Origin: Synechococcus sp. UW105
GTDB lineage: Bacteria > Cyanobacteriota > Cyanobacteriia > PCC-6307 > Cyanobiaceae
Reading direction: 5' to 3'
Assembly: GCF_900473935.1 (NCBI RefSeq)
Contig: NZ_UCNN01000030.1
Span: 186,001 to 250,000 of the forward strand
DNA length: 64,000 nucleotides
Shown: in pieces, positions 9,117 to 19,034 of the stretch
Layout of the letters: every line of letters starts with the position of its first letter
Position numbering within the stretch: position 1 is the stretch's first letter
The notes under the pieces: generated by a model
Database searches by the model: none
Told to the model about the DNA's origin: nothing
Seen by the model: only the letters and a program-made list of their open reading frames with translations
Program-made: the position numbers and the translations under genes

Positions 9117-9589
9117 CCCTGGCGACATCTCCTCTCAGGATTGCCCTCTTCGAACCTCGAATCCCACCAAATACAGGCAACATCGCCAGAAGTTGTGCAG
9201 CTTTTCAACTGCCGCTGTCACTGATTGAGCCCCTCGGCTTCAGCATCGATGATCGGGCGCTTAAAAGGGCTGGACTGGATTACTGGCCTCATGTCGACGT
9301 AACGGCACACGAGAATTTCATGAGCTTTCTGGAGGCTCTGCCGAAGCCATACCGACTGATTGGCTGCAGCCGACATGGAGGTCGCTCATTGAGTGAGTTC
9401 CAGTTTCTTGCAGGCGATGTCCTGCTTTTTGGTCGCGAAGACACCGGCCTTCCAGCGGATGTACGCGATCAATGTGATCAGATCTGCACAATCCCAATGC
9501 GCGGGCATGAGAATGTGCGAAGCCTCAACCTTTCGGTCTCGTGTGCCCTGGTGAGCTTCCAGGCAGGGATGCAGCTGGGTTTGTGGTGA
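9113..9589 (+). CDS. trmL: tRNA (cytidine(34)-2'-O)-methyltransferase
   Basis: A 158-residue SPOUT-class methyltransferase that 2'-O-methylates the wobble nucleotide of certain tRNA-Leu species using S-adenosylmethionine. The family motifs are clear: FEPRIPPNTGNIARSC near residue 13, LLFGREDTGLP near residue 104, and the knotted SAM-binding end IPMRGHENVRSLNLSVS at about residues 127-143. The length of about 155 residues is normal for TrmL. It starts at ATG within the cobU stop region (ATGA overlap), which implies translational coupling. Confidence 0.92.
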   Translation: MTLATSPLRIALFEPRIPPNTGNIARSCAAFQLPLSLIEPLGFSIDDRALKRAGLDYWPHVDVTAHENFMSFLEALPKPYRLIGCSRHGGRSLSEFQFLAGDVLLFGREDTGLPADVRDQCDQICTIPMRGHENVRSLNLSVSCALVSFQAGMQLGLW

Positions 9590-9697
9590 TCGACAACCTG
9601 GGCCATGCCCCCTTGCGGGGTCGTGTTCTGGCCGCTACTTTCAGCCGGTCTAAGGCTTTTCGCGGTCCATCCGCAGCTGTTCTGCTTGCTCGCTTTG

Positions 9698-10708
9698 ATG
9701 AAGCCCCTGCTGACTCTGGCTTTAACCTCCGCACTACCAGTTGTGGGAATTGCAGCCATTGGCAGTTTGCCAGGTGTCGCAGATGGACAGCACAACGTCA
9801 CCGCACAGAACTTTCTGCTCGCAACAGCACCACCTCCGGTCCAAGAAACACGTCTCTGGGTTCGTTTGATCTCTGATGTGTCTCTCTCCACTCTTGCCGA
9901 CGATCTCGACCTGAATGTGGACACATTGGTCGAACTCAATGAGCAGACCGATGAGGCAATCCTCAAGAAAGGAGCTTGGGTTGTTCTCCCAGAGACCAAT
10001 CAGCGTCTAATTGCTCTCTCGAGTCATCTCAATTCAAGTGAAATTCGCGATTCAGCTCCTCTAACCGCACCGCCTACGCCGTCCGACGTTGTCAGGGTCT
10101 CCACTGGCGATTCAATTGTCTCCATCGCCACTGATCATGGCCTCACTCTTGCAGAAATTCGCCAGCTGAACCCAGGCCTCAATCTCGCCAAACTTGTGAT
10201 CGGATCCGATGTACGGGTCGCCAATGCTGCACAAGGTTCACTCTTGGCAATCCGGCCAGGTGTTTCCGGCGGCGCCAGTTGGCCGAATCTTCCTTCCTTA
10301 CCTGGAGGCCTAGATCCGGCTCGGATTCAGAGTTTTCTATGGCCTGCCAAGGGAGTCTTCACCTCGGGCTATGGATGGCGTTGGGGTCGGATGCACAAAG
10401 GTATTGACATCGCCAACAACGTTGGCACACCGATTATCGCTGCCAAGGACGGCATTGTTGCTTATTCAGGCTGGAGCAGTGGCTACGGCTATCTAGTGGA
10501 ACTTAGTCATGGAGATGGTTCATCCACACGCTATGCCCACAACAGCAGACTGTTAGTCCGCAAAGGTCAGATAGTGCCTCAGGGCCAAACAATCTCGTTG
10601 ATGGGTAGCACTGGTCGCAGCACAGGACCCCATCTCCACTTTGAGATCCGTAAAGCCGGTGGTGCAGCCGTTGATCCAATGGCGATGTTGCCAAGTCGTC
10701 GCGCCTGA
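9698..10708 (+). CDS. LysM-containing M23 peptidoglycan peptidase
   Basis: A 336-residue exported cell-wall enzyme. A signal peptide (MKPLLTLALTSALPVVGIAA) opens it. Two LysM-like peptidoglycan-binding modules lie at about residues 45-90 and 125-172. A C-terminal M23 zinc endopeptidase domain (about residues 215-325) carries HKGID, with the metal ligands His and Asp, and HLHFE, with the catalytic and metal histidines. Such enzymes cut peptide cross-links during growth or division, or activate amidases. The ATG at 9698 is chosen because a signal peptide follows directly; upstream in-frame codons to 9605 do not look coding. It ends the forward gene run begun at the TerB-like gene, just before tRNA-Met. 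Confidence 0.85.
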   Translation: MKPLLTLALTSALPVVGIAAIGSLPGVADGQHNVTAQNFLLATAPPPVQETRLWVRLISDVSLSTLADDLDLNVDTLVELNEQTDEAILKKGAWVVLPETNQRLIALSSHLNSSEIRDSAPLTAPPTPSDVVRVSTGDSIVSIATDHGLTLAEIRQLNPGLNLAKLVIGSDVRVANAAQGSLLAIRPGVSGGASWPNLPSLPGGLDPARIQSFLWPAKGVFTSGYGWRWGRMHKGIDIANNVGTPIIAAKDGIVAYSGWSSGYGYLVELSHGDGSSTRYAHNSRLLVRKGQIVPQGQTISLMGSTGRSTGPHLHFEIRKAGGAAVDPMAMLPSRRA

Positions 10709-10744
10709 TCCGCGTCGGACGATCGTTTAAACTATTTGGGTCAC

Positions 10745-10818
<74 letters not shown>

Positions 10819-10825
10819 TTTAAGC

Positions 10826-10857
10826 AAAAAGCTCACTAACATCTAGTGAGCTTTTTT
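10826..10857 (+). terminator. Intrinsic terminator after tRNA-Met
   Basis: An 11-bp perfect stem (AAAGCTCACTA at 10828-10838 and its complement at 10844-10854) with a 5-nt loop (acatc) and a T run at 10852-10857. It ends the tRNA transcript. The A run on the other side means it may also stop the converging gene at 10890-11183. Confidence 0.85.
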
Positions 10858-10889
10858 AATGCCTTAACTGTCAATGCTAATGGGTGTTT

Positions 10890-11183
10890 TTAACGCATCT
10901 CGATGGCATTAAGGCGATCTCGGAATGACTGAGGTGCCATTGCAGCTTGTTCAGGTAGAAGGCTGTCGCCGCTATGGTTCTCCAGAGCATTGGGGCGACG
11001 CTGGGCGCGAACAGACTGGCCTTTCCTCGGTTTCACCTGAAGCGTGAGAGCACGGGTCTGAGGGTCACGAACAAGTGGTTGAGCCCTGAGCTCACTACGG
11101 ACCTGATTGAGAAGTCGAAAATGACCGGTACTACTGAATTTCCTAAGAAGAGCCTGATCCCAGGCCATGGAACGTTTGATCAT
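10890..11183 (-). CDS. Conserved hypothetical protein
   Basis: A 97-residue protein starting at ATG. The N-terminal half (SMAWDQALLRKFSSTGHF, then RLLNQVRSELRAQPLVR) looks like the conserved core of a small cyanobacterial family, with basic and amphipathic helices. The C-terminal half is lower in complexity. It has no signal peptide, membrane segment or cysteines. It converges on tRNA-Met, shares its terminator region, and is divergent from the peroxiredoxin gene. I recognise the type but not a function. Confidence 0.6.
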   Translation of the reverse strand: MIKRSMAWDQALLRKFSSTGHFRLLNQVRSELRAQPLVRDPQTRALTLQVKPRKGQSVRAQRRPNALENHSGDSLLPEQAAMAPQSFRDRLNAIEMR

Positions 11184-11342
11184 GGCCCCATCTTAGAGCC
11201 GCACCTGTTGCAGCTCAAAGTGACCCGACAAGGGATCCGTTGACGCAACAACCGTGATAAATTGTCAAAAGCAAGTGGTAGTGGGATCGACTTCGCCTTA
11301 GCGATCGATTGACCACCACAGCTGAACCATCGCTCTTCCATC

Positions 11343-11945
11343 ATGACTGCCACCGGCTGTCTGCGAGTGGGTCAACAGGCCCCTGATTTCACCGCCACCG
11401 CAGTGGTTGACCAGGAATTCAAAGAGATCTCGCTGTCTCAGTATCGCGGCAAGTACGTGGTGCTGTTTTTCTACCCACTAGGTTTCACCTTCGTGTGCCC
11501 CACGGAGATCACCGCATTTAGCGATCGCTATGCGGACTTCTCCAGCAAGAACACCGAAGTTCTGGGCGTCTCTGTTGACAGCCAGTTCAGCCACCTTGCC
11601 TGGATCCAGAGTCCCCGCAATCAAGGCGGACTTGGCGATATTGCCTATCCCCTCGTTGCTGATCTCAAGAAAGAGATCGCATCTGCCTACAACGTGCTTG
11701 ACGAGGATGCAGGGGTGGCTCTTCGCGGCCTGTTCATCATCGATCCCGATGGCGTGATCATGCACGCGACAATTAACAACCTGCCAGTCGGTAGGAACGT
11801 TGATGAAACACTTCGCGTTCTCCAAGCCTTCCAGTACGTACAGTCCCATCCCGATGAAGTCTGTCCTGCTAACTGGACCCCAGGCGAAAAGACCATGAAG
11901 CCTGATCCAGTGGGCAGCAAAGAATTCTTTGCTGCAGTCAACTGA
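11343..11945 (+). CDS. Typical 2-Cys peroxiredoxin
   Basis: A 200-residue thioredoxin-dependent peroxidase that reduces hydrogen peroxide and organic peroxides in the cytoplasm. The peroxidatic cysteine lies in [14 protein letters not shown] at about residue 51. The resolving cysteine lies in [13 protein letters not shown] at about residue 173. The [14 protein letters not shown] segment (about residues 93-106) is typical of eukaryote-type and cyanobacterial 2-Cys Prx, and the GGLG sequence is linked to sensitivity to overoxidation. It stands alone with its own terminator (11967-11990). The start is ATG. Confidence 0.95.
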   Translation: MTATGCLRVGQQAPDFTATAVVDQEFKEISLSQYRGKYVVLFFYPLGFTFVCPTEITAFSDRYADFSSKNTEVLGVSVDSQFSHLAWIQSPRNQGGLGDIAYPLVADLKKEIASAYNVLDEDAGVALRGLFIIDPDGVIMHATINNLPVGRNVDETLRVLQAFQYVQSHPDEVCPANWTPGEKTMKPDPVGSKEFFAAVN

Positions 11946-11966
11946 TCATTTCATTGATCGTATTGT

Positions 11967-11990
11967 GCCGCCCCTAAGGGCGGCTTTTTT
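11967..11990 (+). terminator. Intrinsic terminator of the peroxiredoxin gene
   Basis: A 7-bp GC stem (GCCGCCC at 11967-11973, GGGCGGC at 11978-11984) with loop ctaa and six Ts at 11985-11990. The T run ends at the last codon of the converging UPF0182 gene. Confidence 0.92.
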
Positions 11991-14871
11991 ATGGCAACGC
12001 TGATTGTGGAGGGTCCTGAGTGGCATGAAGATCCTGAACAACAGCTGTGGCGGAATGCTTACCAAGCAACGCTTTTAATGCATCCATCAGATTCACATCC
12101 ATCGCGACTCGACTTCCATCACTAACAACCACGCGTGTCAGGGTTGGCAATCCACCTTGCCTTGCACGTAGGTACACAGGTTCCACGTACAAAAGAGCTT
12201 TACCTAGAGGAAGAACCAATAGATTTCCCTGAACCACTTCAGAGCCTGCTCGGTCCCAGAGTCCGAATTGCTGACTAATGACAGGGTTCTGATTGATCAA
12301 GGCTTGGATTTGCTCCGGACCGAAAATGGGTAGATCGGGAGGGAAACGAATTAACACCAGTTCTCCATAATGAGGACTATCGCTACGTGCGGCCAGCCAG
12401 GCTGAAAGATTGGGACGGGCCAACGGGGTGAGTGGTTGAAGCAATAGAAACTCTGAACGCTGCGCGGGCGTGAGCTGTGCAGTGATGTGATATGGAGCGA
12501 CTGGAATTTGGCGTTGACCGTAAAGCTCTAAGGGGACCTGCCAAACATCATCACCGCTATAGAAGGTACGCGGGTCGGTGACGTGGTATCGGAGTAATTG
12601 TTGAACCTGGAGTTGAAACATATGACTGGGAACCATTAGATGATCGCGCAACTGTGTTGGCATCGCATCTAACGGCTGAAAAAGCTCCGGGAAGAGCTTC
12701 ATCCATCCACCAATCATCGGATCATCCGGCTCACTCACATAGAGATGAACATTTCCGTTGTAAGCATCAACAACAGCTTTCACGGAATTCCGCACGTAGC
12801 GCATCGAAGTGCCGTCTGGCAGATCGGCTGCGTAGGGATAGGTACTTGAGCTGGTATAGCCATCAACGATCCAATACTGATTCTGTGCACTGTCATAATC
12901 TGATTGTTCACCTTCGATCGGCACTGAGACAAGGTAGGGATCACCTTCAAATGAGAGAAATGGAGCCAGTGCTTTCACTCTCTTACGTACATCTCGGCGC
13001 AGAAGAAGCTTGGAGCTTGTCTTCAGTGATCCCGTATTCAGCAAGCGTGGCTCCTTGAGGTAAACCGCTGCTGTAAGCCGTTGCCAGGGGTTTGACAAAG
13101 GAACTCCTGCATTGCCGGAATAGTGGTTATAAGTATTCTCATCGCCTTCAGGAAAGTCAAACTCCTGCACGCTTGTAGGAGCAATGGCATAAGGGGATGG
13201 CAACATGCCGAAATACAAGGCTGCACGACCAATTGGCACCCGCTTTTCTACATCTTCCTGAGTGATACTCAACGATTCATTTCCTTGAATACGGGTGGCT
13301 TTACCCAAGTCGCTAATGAAGTATTCAGGCAATCCATCAACGGCCCGTGTATTCACAGGGCTCAGAGTAAAACCGTAACCATGGGTAAAGACAAAGTGAC
13401 GATTGAGCCACGTACGAGAGCGATCGGGGAGTGCGGCCTGATCCAGTTCCCTTGCCGTGATGATGACTTGCTGTCGCTGACCTGGATCGGCAGTGATTTG
13501 ATATCGGTCAACGGCAGCACTGGAAAAGCGGTAGTAAACGCGCAGCTGCTGCAATTGCCGATTTGTGGCCAGCAACGGCTGACTATCCCAGAGTCGAACA
13601 TTGTCCAAAGTGCTGGCACCTTCAACGAGATCCTCTGGACGGACCCTGGAGGCTGGATTGAGCGACCTGGTCGTGATCGCATCGAGTTGAAATGCTCGTC
13701 TAGTGGCCGCTATCGCATGGGTGAGATATGGACGTTCAAGCTTGAGTTCACGGGGCCGAACCACCAGCCAATCGAGTGATGGTGTGAGCAGCAGTTCAGC
13801 CAACAGTGCAGCGAACAAGAGTGTTGTGGCCCAGGCGCGCCATTGGCGGCGATGGATCGCCCACGGCAAAGGCAGCACCAGTACAGCCAGCGCCAACATC
13901 GACAACGACTCGATCTGGCGCAATGGCAAAACCAAATGCACATCAAGCCATCCAGCGCCTGCCACAACGCCGTCCTGGGTCCACAGCAATTGATGACGAG
14001 ACAACCAGAGCAATGCGGCAAGCAAAGCAAGAATCAGCGCCAGGAATGGGCGAAGTCGCTGCCGTTCAATCGGTTGGAGCCCGGGGAATGACCAGTTAGA
14101 AACATCGGCAGGACGGCTAAAGCGACGCAGTAGTGCTGTAGCGACTGTCAGAACAAGCTGTGCGAGCAGCAACTGCAACAGCAGTGCGATCGCAGAGAAA
14201 CGACCTAAGCCGAAGCTCACATCGGCACCGAAAAGAGGCTCAAGCTCACCGGTTGCAGGAATATTCAGGGCCAGTGCCCACAATCCCCAAGCCCGAGCAG
14301 CAGTGAAACAGGTGCATAAGCTGCCAAAAATGAACAATGGTGCCGTTCGAATCCGCCGCGATCGCGCAATGAGTGCAACAGCGATCAAGAGAAGAAGGGT
14401 GCAAGCAATCGATGGGTGACCAGTCATTGGTTGTTCCCACCAATGGCCAAGGCTGAACGGGTTGGTGCAAGCCAGCCAGGCCAAACGCATCAACACCGCC
14501 AGAGCAACAACGACCGCCCCCGCAGTGATCAACAGCATCAAGCCATAACGCCATCCGCTCAGAGCAAAGCGATGGGAATCGTCCGATGAAACTGAGGAAT
14601 GATCGTCAGAGAGCTGCAGCCAAGAACTTCGCCAAAAGGCTCCAAGCGAAGCGACCGTGAAGGCTAAAAAGCCAGCGATAATCTGAAAAGTCCAGCGCTT
14701 AACAAGCACCGTCTGGAGAGAGAACTGCTCGAACCAGAGCCACTCAACCTGAAGACGGCAGAGCAAGACAAAGGCCAGGATAAGAATGGCCGAAACAAGC
14801 CAGAATTGACGCCGTCGCCACGGTCGACATTCCGGCTGGCGATGACTCCTACCTCGATTGGGACGACTCAA
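11989..14871 (-). CDS. UPF0182 family membrane protein
   Basis: A 960-residue protein. The N-terminal 330 residues contain about seven membrane helices, the first at about residues 22-42. A large soluble domain follows, probably extracytoplasmic. Segments such as NTRAVDGLPEYFISDLG and a long run beginning YWIVDGYTSSSTYPYA are hallmarks of UPF0182, a family widespread in cyanobacteria and actinobacteria without an assigned function. The start is ATG, followed by a basic stretch (RPWRRRQ) before the first helix, so the N terminus is probably cytoplasmic. It lies 24 nt downstream of ftsH on the same strand and may be cotranscribed with it. Confidence 0.88.
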   Translation of the reverse strand: MSRPNRGRSHRQPECRPWRRRQFWLVSAILILAFVLLCRLQVEWLWFEQFSLQTVLVKRWTFQIIAGFLAFTVASLGAFWRSSWLQLSDDHSSVSSDDSHRFALSGWRYGLMLLITAGAVVVALAVLMRLAWLACTNPFSLGHWWEQPMTGHPSIACTLLLLIAVALIARSRRIRTAPLFIFGSLCTCFTAARAWGLWALALNIPATGELEPLFGADVSFGLGRFSAIALLLQLLLAQLVLTVATALLRRFSRPADVSNWSFPGLQPIERQRLRPFLALILALLAALLWLSRHQLLWTQDGVVAGAGWLDVHLVLPLRQIESLSMLALAVLVLPLPWAIHRRQWRAWATTLLFAALLAELLLTPSLDWLVVRPRELKLERPYLTHAIAATRRAFQLDAITTRSLNPASRVRPEDLVEGASTLDNVRLWDSQPLLATNRQLQQLRVYYRFSSAAVDRYQITADPGQRQQVIITARELDQAALPDRSRTWLNRHFVFTHGYGFTLSPVNTRAVDGLPEYFISDLGKATRIQGNESLSITQEDVEKRVPIGRAALYFGMLPSPYAIAPTSVQEFDFPEGDENTYNHYSGNAGVPLSNPWQRLTAAVYLKEPRLLNTGSLKTSSKLLLRRDVRKRVKALAPFLSFEGDPYLVSVPIEGEQSDYDSAQNQYWIVDGYTSSSTYPYAADLPDGTSMRYVRNSVKAVVDAYNGNVHLYVSEPDDPMIGGWMKLFPELFQPLDAMPTQLRDHLMVPSHMFQLQVQQLLRYHVTDPRTFYSGDDVWQVPLELYGQRQIPVAPYHITAQLTPAQRSEFLLLQPLTPLARPNLSAWLAARSDSPHYGELVLIRFPPDLPIFGPEQIQALINQNPVISQQFGLWDRAGSEVVQGNLLVLPLGKALLYVEPVYLRARQGGLPTLTRVVVSDGSRVAMDVNLMDALKALLGKHSATAVVQDLHATQDPPQSALP

Positions 14872-14895
14872 TCCCTGGCGATCAGCTAACCCAAA

Positions 14896-16686
14896 TTAGT
14901 GGCTACTGCTCGAAAGGCCGGCGAGTTGCATGAAACGCTCCGTATGCAGAGTTTCTTCAGCGATCAGTGATTCGACAAGGCGATCCATAATCTCGCGACG
15001 CGGCTCAAGCAGGGCAATGGCCTCATTCAGGGAGTCCTTTGCAAGGGAGCGGATTTGAGCATCGATCTCGCGACCTGTGCTTTCGGCATAGGTGGGGCGC
15101 GCATGCATCAGGTCACGGCCAAGAAAGACCTCATTGCCAGCGGCCTCGAGAGCCACCGGGCCCAACTGCGAAAAACCAAAGCGGGTCACCATTTCCCTTG
15201 CAAGCTGACTCACCATTTGCAAATCACCGCTTGCACCTTGGGTCACCTCTCCAGAGCCAAAGACGACGATTTCCGCGGCTCGACCACCTAAAGCCACAAC
15301 CAACCTGGCCCGCAGCGCTGCCCGGGTGATCAGACCGGAATCAATCACCTCATCATCTGGCCAAAACCTGGTGAAACCACCAACCCCTCCACTTCGAGGC
15401 AAGAGCGTGACCTTGTCGACCGTCCCAGCCTGAGGCGTCAGCGCTGCCACCAATGCATGGCCGATTTCGTGATAGGCAATCAGTCGTTTTTTGGCGTTGT
15501 CTTGGAGAGGAGCTGCTGTCAACCCCATCGTGATTCGTTCGAGCGCGCACTCAACCTGCTCGTCACCGATGGCATTGGCGTTTTGACGTGCCGTGAGGAT
15601 GGCCGCCTCATTGAGGAGATTGGCCAGATCAGCACCTGAGAAACCGGGTGTTCGTTTCGCCCATTCAGCCAGATCCACACGGTCATCGAGAGGGCGCGTG
15701 CGGGCATGGACCGCAAGGATGGCCTCACGACCTCGACGGTCGGGCAAATCCACATGGATACGGCGATCAAAACGACCCGGCCGCATCAAGGCGGTATCCA
15801 ACACATCAACGCGATTCGTAGCCGCCAACAAAATCACACCCGAGTTATCAGCGAAGCCATCCATTTCGGTGAGCAGTTGATTCAGGGTCTGCTCACGTTC
15901 ATCGTTTCCACCACCAATTCCTGCTCCGCGCTGACGACCAACCGCATCAATCTCGTCAATGAAAACAATACAGGGAGACTTTTCCTTGGCCTGCCGAAAC
16001 AGATCTCGCACACGAGAGGCACCGACACCCACAAATAACTCGACAAATTCTGAGGCCGCCATTGAGAAAAAAGGAACACCGGCCTCGCCAGCAATCGCCT
16101 TAGCAAGAAGGGTTTTTCCTGTTCCAGGGGGGCCAACAAGCAAAACACCACGTGGGATCTTGGCTCCAAGCCGAATGAAACTCTCAGGTTCTCTCAAGAA
16201 GGTGACCACCTCTTGCAGTTCATCCTTGGCTTCGCTGATGCCAGCGACATCTTCAAAGCGAACGTTGAGATCGTCCTGTGGTTTCACCCTCGGCTGGCTT
16301 CGGCCGAAACCCATCGCACGATTAGCAACCTGTGCAGAACGTCGCAGCAGGAAAGAAAGACCAACAACAATCAACAGAATCAGGCCAAAGTTGCCCACGA
16401 CCCCCGCAAGAGCCTGTTCCTGGCGTAAGTCCTTAACCGTGAGAGGAACCCCGGCAGATTCAGCTGTACGTAAAACCTGTTGATCGTTGGCAAGGATCGA
16501 GACGGTTGCCTTGCGACCGTCCGAATACTCCACCAAGACCTCACGACGCTGTGGAATCAACGTCAATTCCTTGACGTCGCCCGATCGGATCTCGCGGAGT
16601 AATTCGCTGTAGATCGGTTTGGATTCCGACTTGGGACGAGCCAGGGTGTCAGGGCTCTGGGGGCGGTCCGAAGGGCCTGAACTCAC
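14896..16686 (-). CDS. ftsH: FtsH-type ATP-dependent zinc metalloprotease
   Basis: A 596-residue membrane protease that unfolds and degrades membrane proteins; in cyanobacteria FtsH complexes remove damaged photosystem II D1. The AAA+ domain has Walker A GPPGTGKT (about residue 187), Walker [10 protein letters not shown], and the second region of homology [10 protein letters not shown]. The protease domain has the zinc motif HEIGH (about residue 403). Only one membrane helix is visible (about residues 97-115). Family members usually have an earlier helix before the YSELLREI segment, but here a TGA three codons upstream of the GTG start rules out an extension. It is divergent from rpmF. Which of the four cyanobacterial FtsH types it is cannot be settled here. 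Confidence 0.92.
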   Translation of the reverse strand: MSSGPSDRPQSPDTLARPKSESKPIYSELLREIRSGDVKELTLIPQRREVLVEYSDGRKATVSILANDQQVLRTAESAGVPLTVKDLRQEQALAGVVGNFGLILLIVVGLSFLLRRSAQVANRAMGFGRSQPRVKPQDDLNVRFEDVAGISEAKDELQEVVTFLREPESFIRLGAKIPRGVLLVGPPGTGKTLLAKAIAGEAGVPFFSMAASEFVELFVGVGASRVRDLFRQAKEKSPCIVFIDEIDAVGRQRGAGIGGGNDEREQTLNQLLTEMDGFADNSGVILLAATNRVDVLDTALMRPGRFDRRIHVDLPDRRGREAILAVHARTRPLDDRVDLAEWAKRTPGFSGADLANLLNEAAILTARQNANAIGDEQVECALERITMGLTAAPLQDNAKKRLIAYHEIGHALVAALTPQAGTVDKVTLLPRSGGVGGFTRFWPDDEVIDSGLITRAALRARLVVALGGRAAEIVVFGSGEVTQGASGDLQMVSQLAREMVTRFGFSQLGPVALEAAGNEVFLGRDLMHARPTYAESTGREIDAQIRSLAKDSLNEAIALLEPRREIMDRLVESLIAEETLHTERFMQLAGLSSSSH

Positions 16687-16773
16687 AGCGTTTCAGCGTT
16701 GATAAAAGCCTAGCGATTTGACGAGAGGACTCTCGACAGGGGAAGATCATCGTTTGGCTGAAGTTCGCCGGCA

Positions 16774-16950
16774 ATGGCTGTACCCAAGAAGAAAACCTCC
16801 AAGGGAAAGCGCAATCAGCGCCATGCTGTATGGAAGGCCAAGGCGGCCACAGCGGCGCAACGCGCCATGTCACTTGGAAAATCAGTGCTGAGCGGTCGTG
16901 CCCAGGGATTTGTCTATCCGGTCTCCGAGGTTGACGACAGCGAAAGCTGA
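16774..16950 (+). CDS. rpmF: 50S ribosomal protein L32
   Basis: A 58-residue basic protein of the large ribosomal subunit. The N terminus [20 protein letters not shown] is the conserved L32 sequence, and [11 protein letters not shown] closes it. Cyanobacterial L32, like plastid L32, lacks the zinc-binding cysteines of some bacterial forms, as here. The start is ATG. It is divergent from ftsH (87 nt between starts) and leaves only 3 nt to the converging glycerate kinase gene. Confidence 0.95.
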   Translation: MAVPKKKTSKGKRNQRHAVWKAKAATAAQRAMSLGKSVLSGRAQGFVYPVSEVDDSES

Positions 16951-16953
16951 GCG

Positions 16954-17910
16954 TTAGCGCAGCTCACGGATGACGCGCTCATCCGTGAGCTCGACCACAA
17001 CATCAGCTTGATTGATCGACTGAAGAGACTCTTGCGGAAGAGCCGTTTCAATCATGCGAATAAAACCTTCTAGCTCTTGAGTCGACAGACGCACACCCGT
17101 TCTGGACTCCATGCTTTGTTCCTGTTGCTGTTTCCAGAGTCGGCTGGCAAACACACCGGGTGCCCGCAGATGCCAGAGCTGATCGAGTGATTGCCACAGC
17201 CATTGGTAATCCTCCAGCTTGGTCAACGCCTGCTGGCGGTAGCTCAGCTCTTGGGCCGTCAGCTCAGGGTCAAGGCTTCGATTCGCTTGCGGTGACGCCC
17301 CCAAGAACCAACCCTCCAATAACAGAACATCTGCACTGGAGTGCTGCCAACCACAACGATCGCCTCGGCCACCGCGAAGAGATTTATCAAATTGAGGGGT
17401 GCGCAACTCGCCGGTTTGGCGCCATCTGGCCAAACATTCCTGGATCAGAACCAGATCATGACTTCCAGGCAGAGCGCGGGGAACTGACCAGGGATTGCCC
17501 CTCATCGCCTGGTCCATCTCCGATGCGGGCCAGTAGAAATCATCGAGAGACACCACCGAAACGGACAGGCCCAGCTCAGATGCAGCCATGTCAATCCATT
17601 TGGCAAGACTGCTTTTTCCGCAGCCAGGCAAACCGCTGAGACCGATCAACTGGCGTGGCAAGCATCCGCAACAGCTTTCAAGTCTTGTCAGCAGAGGAAA
17701 ACCAACACACCACAACCAATCTGCTGCCACTGGAAATGGCCAGGCTGCCAAGGCCAGTGCGGTTCCGCCTCGTTGTTGCCAGTGCTCAACCCAGGCCTGG
17801 GGTTCCGACCATCCAAGCCGCTCGAGCAGATCGGTATGGCCTGGAACGGAAGCAGACAGGTCCAAACGATGCTCAGGAACCAAGTTTGTAGGCCTCAAGA
17901 ACGACGGCAT
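16954..17910 (-). CDS. D-glycerate 3-kinase
   Basis: A 318-residue P-loop kinase that makes 3-phosphoglycerate from glycerate in the photorespiratory (C2) pathway, as the plant GLYK enzyme does. The P loop GLSGLPGCGKSSLAKW lies at about residues 89-104, followed by the sugar-kinase-like SLDDFYWP and LEGWFLG segments typical of this family. The ATG at 17910 is preferred; it gives MPSFLRPTN and overlaps the end of the DUF565 gene by 38 nt. An upstream in-frame start at 17970 would add 20 residues that do not look conserved. It is the last gene of a HAD-DUF565-kinase run. Confidence 0.85.
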   Translation of the reverse strand: MPSFLRPTNLVPEHRLDLSASVPGHTDLLERLGWSEPQAWVEHWQQRGGTALALAAWPFPVAADWLWCVGFPLLTRLESCCGCLPRQLIGLSGLPGCGKSSLAKWIDMAASELGLSVSVVSLDDFYWPASEMDQAMRGNPWSVPRALPGSHDLVLIQECLARWRQTGELRTPQFDKSLRGGRGDRCGWQHSSADVLLLEGWFLGASPQANRSLDPELTAQELSYRQQALTKLEDYQWLWQSLDQLWHLRAPGVFASRLWKQQQEQSMESRTGVRLSTQELEGFIRMIETALPQESLQSINQADVVVELTDERVIRELR

Positions 17911-18208
17911 ACACAACCCCGATCCTGAGGTTGTCGAGAGCCAACCACGACATCGGCCAAGGATCCGCAACGACTTTGGTGCGCAACCGGATCATCAATT
18001 CAACGAGCAACACCAACACCAACACCACAACGGGGCGCTGACCAATCTTCTCGAGGTAATAACTGGTGAAATTGCTGCCCAGAAAAAAGCCGATCAACAG
18101 GGCCAAAACCCCGATGCTGCGACGCTTCCATGGTCCGGTGAAGGCAGGCCGAAGCTGCTGGCCAAGTTGGCGCTGAAGACGTGCATAGCGGGTGAGCTGG
18201 AGCGCCAT
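17873..18208 (-). CDS. DUF565 membrane protein
   Basis: A 111-residue protein with two membrane helices at about residues 30-50 and 60-80, a basic N terminus rich in Arg and Gln, and the family segment LGSNFTSYYLEKIGQRP between them. DUF565 proteins occur in cyanobacteria and some plastids and have no established function. The start ATG shares one base with the stop of the HAD gene (TGATG), implying translational coupling. The 3' end overlaps the glycerate kinase start. Confidence 0.8.
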   Translation of the reverse strand: MALQLTRYARLQRQLGQQLRPAFTGPWKRRSIGVLALLIGFFLGSNFTSYYLEKIGQRPVVVLVLVLLVELMIRLRTKVVADPWPMSWLALDNLRIGVVYAVVLEAYKLGS

Positions 18209-18963
18209 CAGCAGGTTGAATCAACAAGAGATTGCAGATACTCCAGCGTGACCATGCCTTTGGCACAAGGGGGGCCTGACGTTTGGAGATGTGGGAGGGT
18301 CGCCTCGCCAAGGTGATTGAAGACGGCGCAAGCGCGATGTAACTGCTTTGGTAACTGCTGATCCCAGAGAGAAGGCGTGACCAAACAAGACAGAGAAGCC
18401 TCATGAGCAGCAATCAGACCGGCCGCAGAATCCTCGATCGCAACTGATCCATCAAGGTCTGCACCACTGCGCTCCAGCGCACAGAGATAAGGGTCGGGAT
18501 AGGGCTTGTGACGTTCCACATCGTTGGCACTCACCACGCCATCGAAGGGAACGTCTGCATTGGCAAAAAGTCCTTCCAGAAGTGCTTCGACCGAGGCGCG
18601 ACCACTGCTGGTGACAATCCACTGCTGAAGTCCTGCGTGGACGAGCTGATTGAGCAGCCGACTCACTCCAGGCCGCAAGCTCACAGCGCCGCCACGGATG
18701 CGATTGAGATAGTGAAGCTGTTTGCAACGACGCAAGTCCTCGAGCTGGGTGGCGTCGAGTACCTCTCCCCGTTCGATGGCGTATTGGGCAACCCTTTGGG
18801 TCCCTCCCGGTATGGCCAACAAACGTTGGTACTCAGCCCGATTCCACTGCCAGCCCCATCCCAAATCAGCAAAGGCCTGGTTGAAGGCCGGACGATGGCC
18901 ATCCATCTCCGTATCGGCAAGGGTTCCATCCACGTCCCAGAAGACCGCTTGCAATCGGGGCAT
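18208..18963 (-). CDS. HAD-family phosphatase, CbbY-like
   Basis: A 251-residue haloacid-dehalogenase superfamily hydrolase. Motif I is DVDGTLADTE at about residues 10-19 (nucleophile Asp10, acid Asp12). Motif II is IVTSSGR near residue 116. The motif III lysine is in ERHKPYPDPY near residue 150, and motif IV is AIEDSAAG near residue 175. The cap domain lies between motifs I and II. CbbY-like enzymes dephosphorylate sugar phosphates; in plants and proteobacteria CbbY removes xylulose-1,5-bisphosphate, a Rubisco inhibitor. The neighbouring glycerate kinase suits a role in photosynthetic carbon metabolism, but the substrate is inferred, not shown. Confidence 0.8.
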   Translation of the reverse strand: MPRLQAVFWDVDGTLADTEMDGHRPAFNQAFADLGWGWQWNRAEYQRLLAIPGGTQRVAQYAIERGEVLDATQLEDLRRCKQLHYLNRIRGGAVSLRPGVSRLLNQLVHAGLQQWIVTSSGRASVEALLEGLFANADVPFDGVVSANDVERHKPYPDPYLCALERSGADLDGSVAIEDSAAGLIAAHEASLSCLVTPSLWDQQLPKQLHRACAVFNHLGEATLPHLQTSGPPCAKGMVTLEYLQSLVDSTC

Positions 18964-19034
18964 GAATCCTCACTGCCAAGGGTTCACCCAGCTTGGATCA
19001 GCCCCACAATGCAGAGACTTGATGCTTCATCTCT

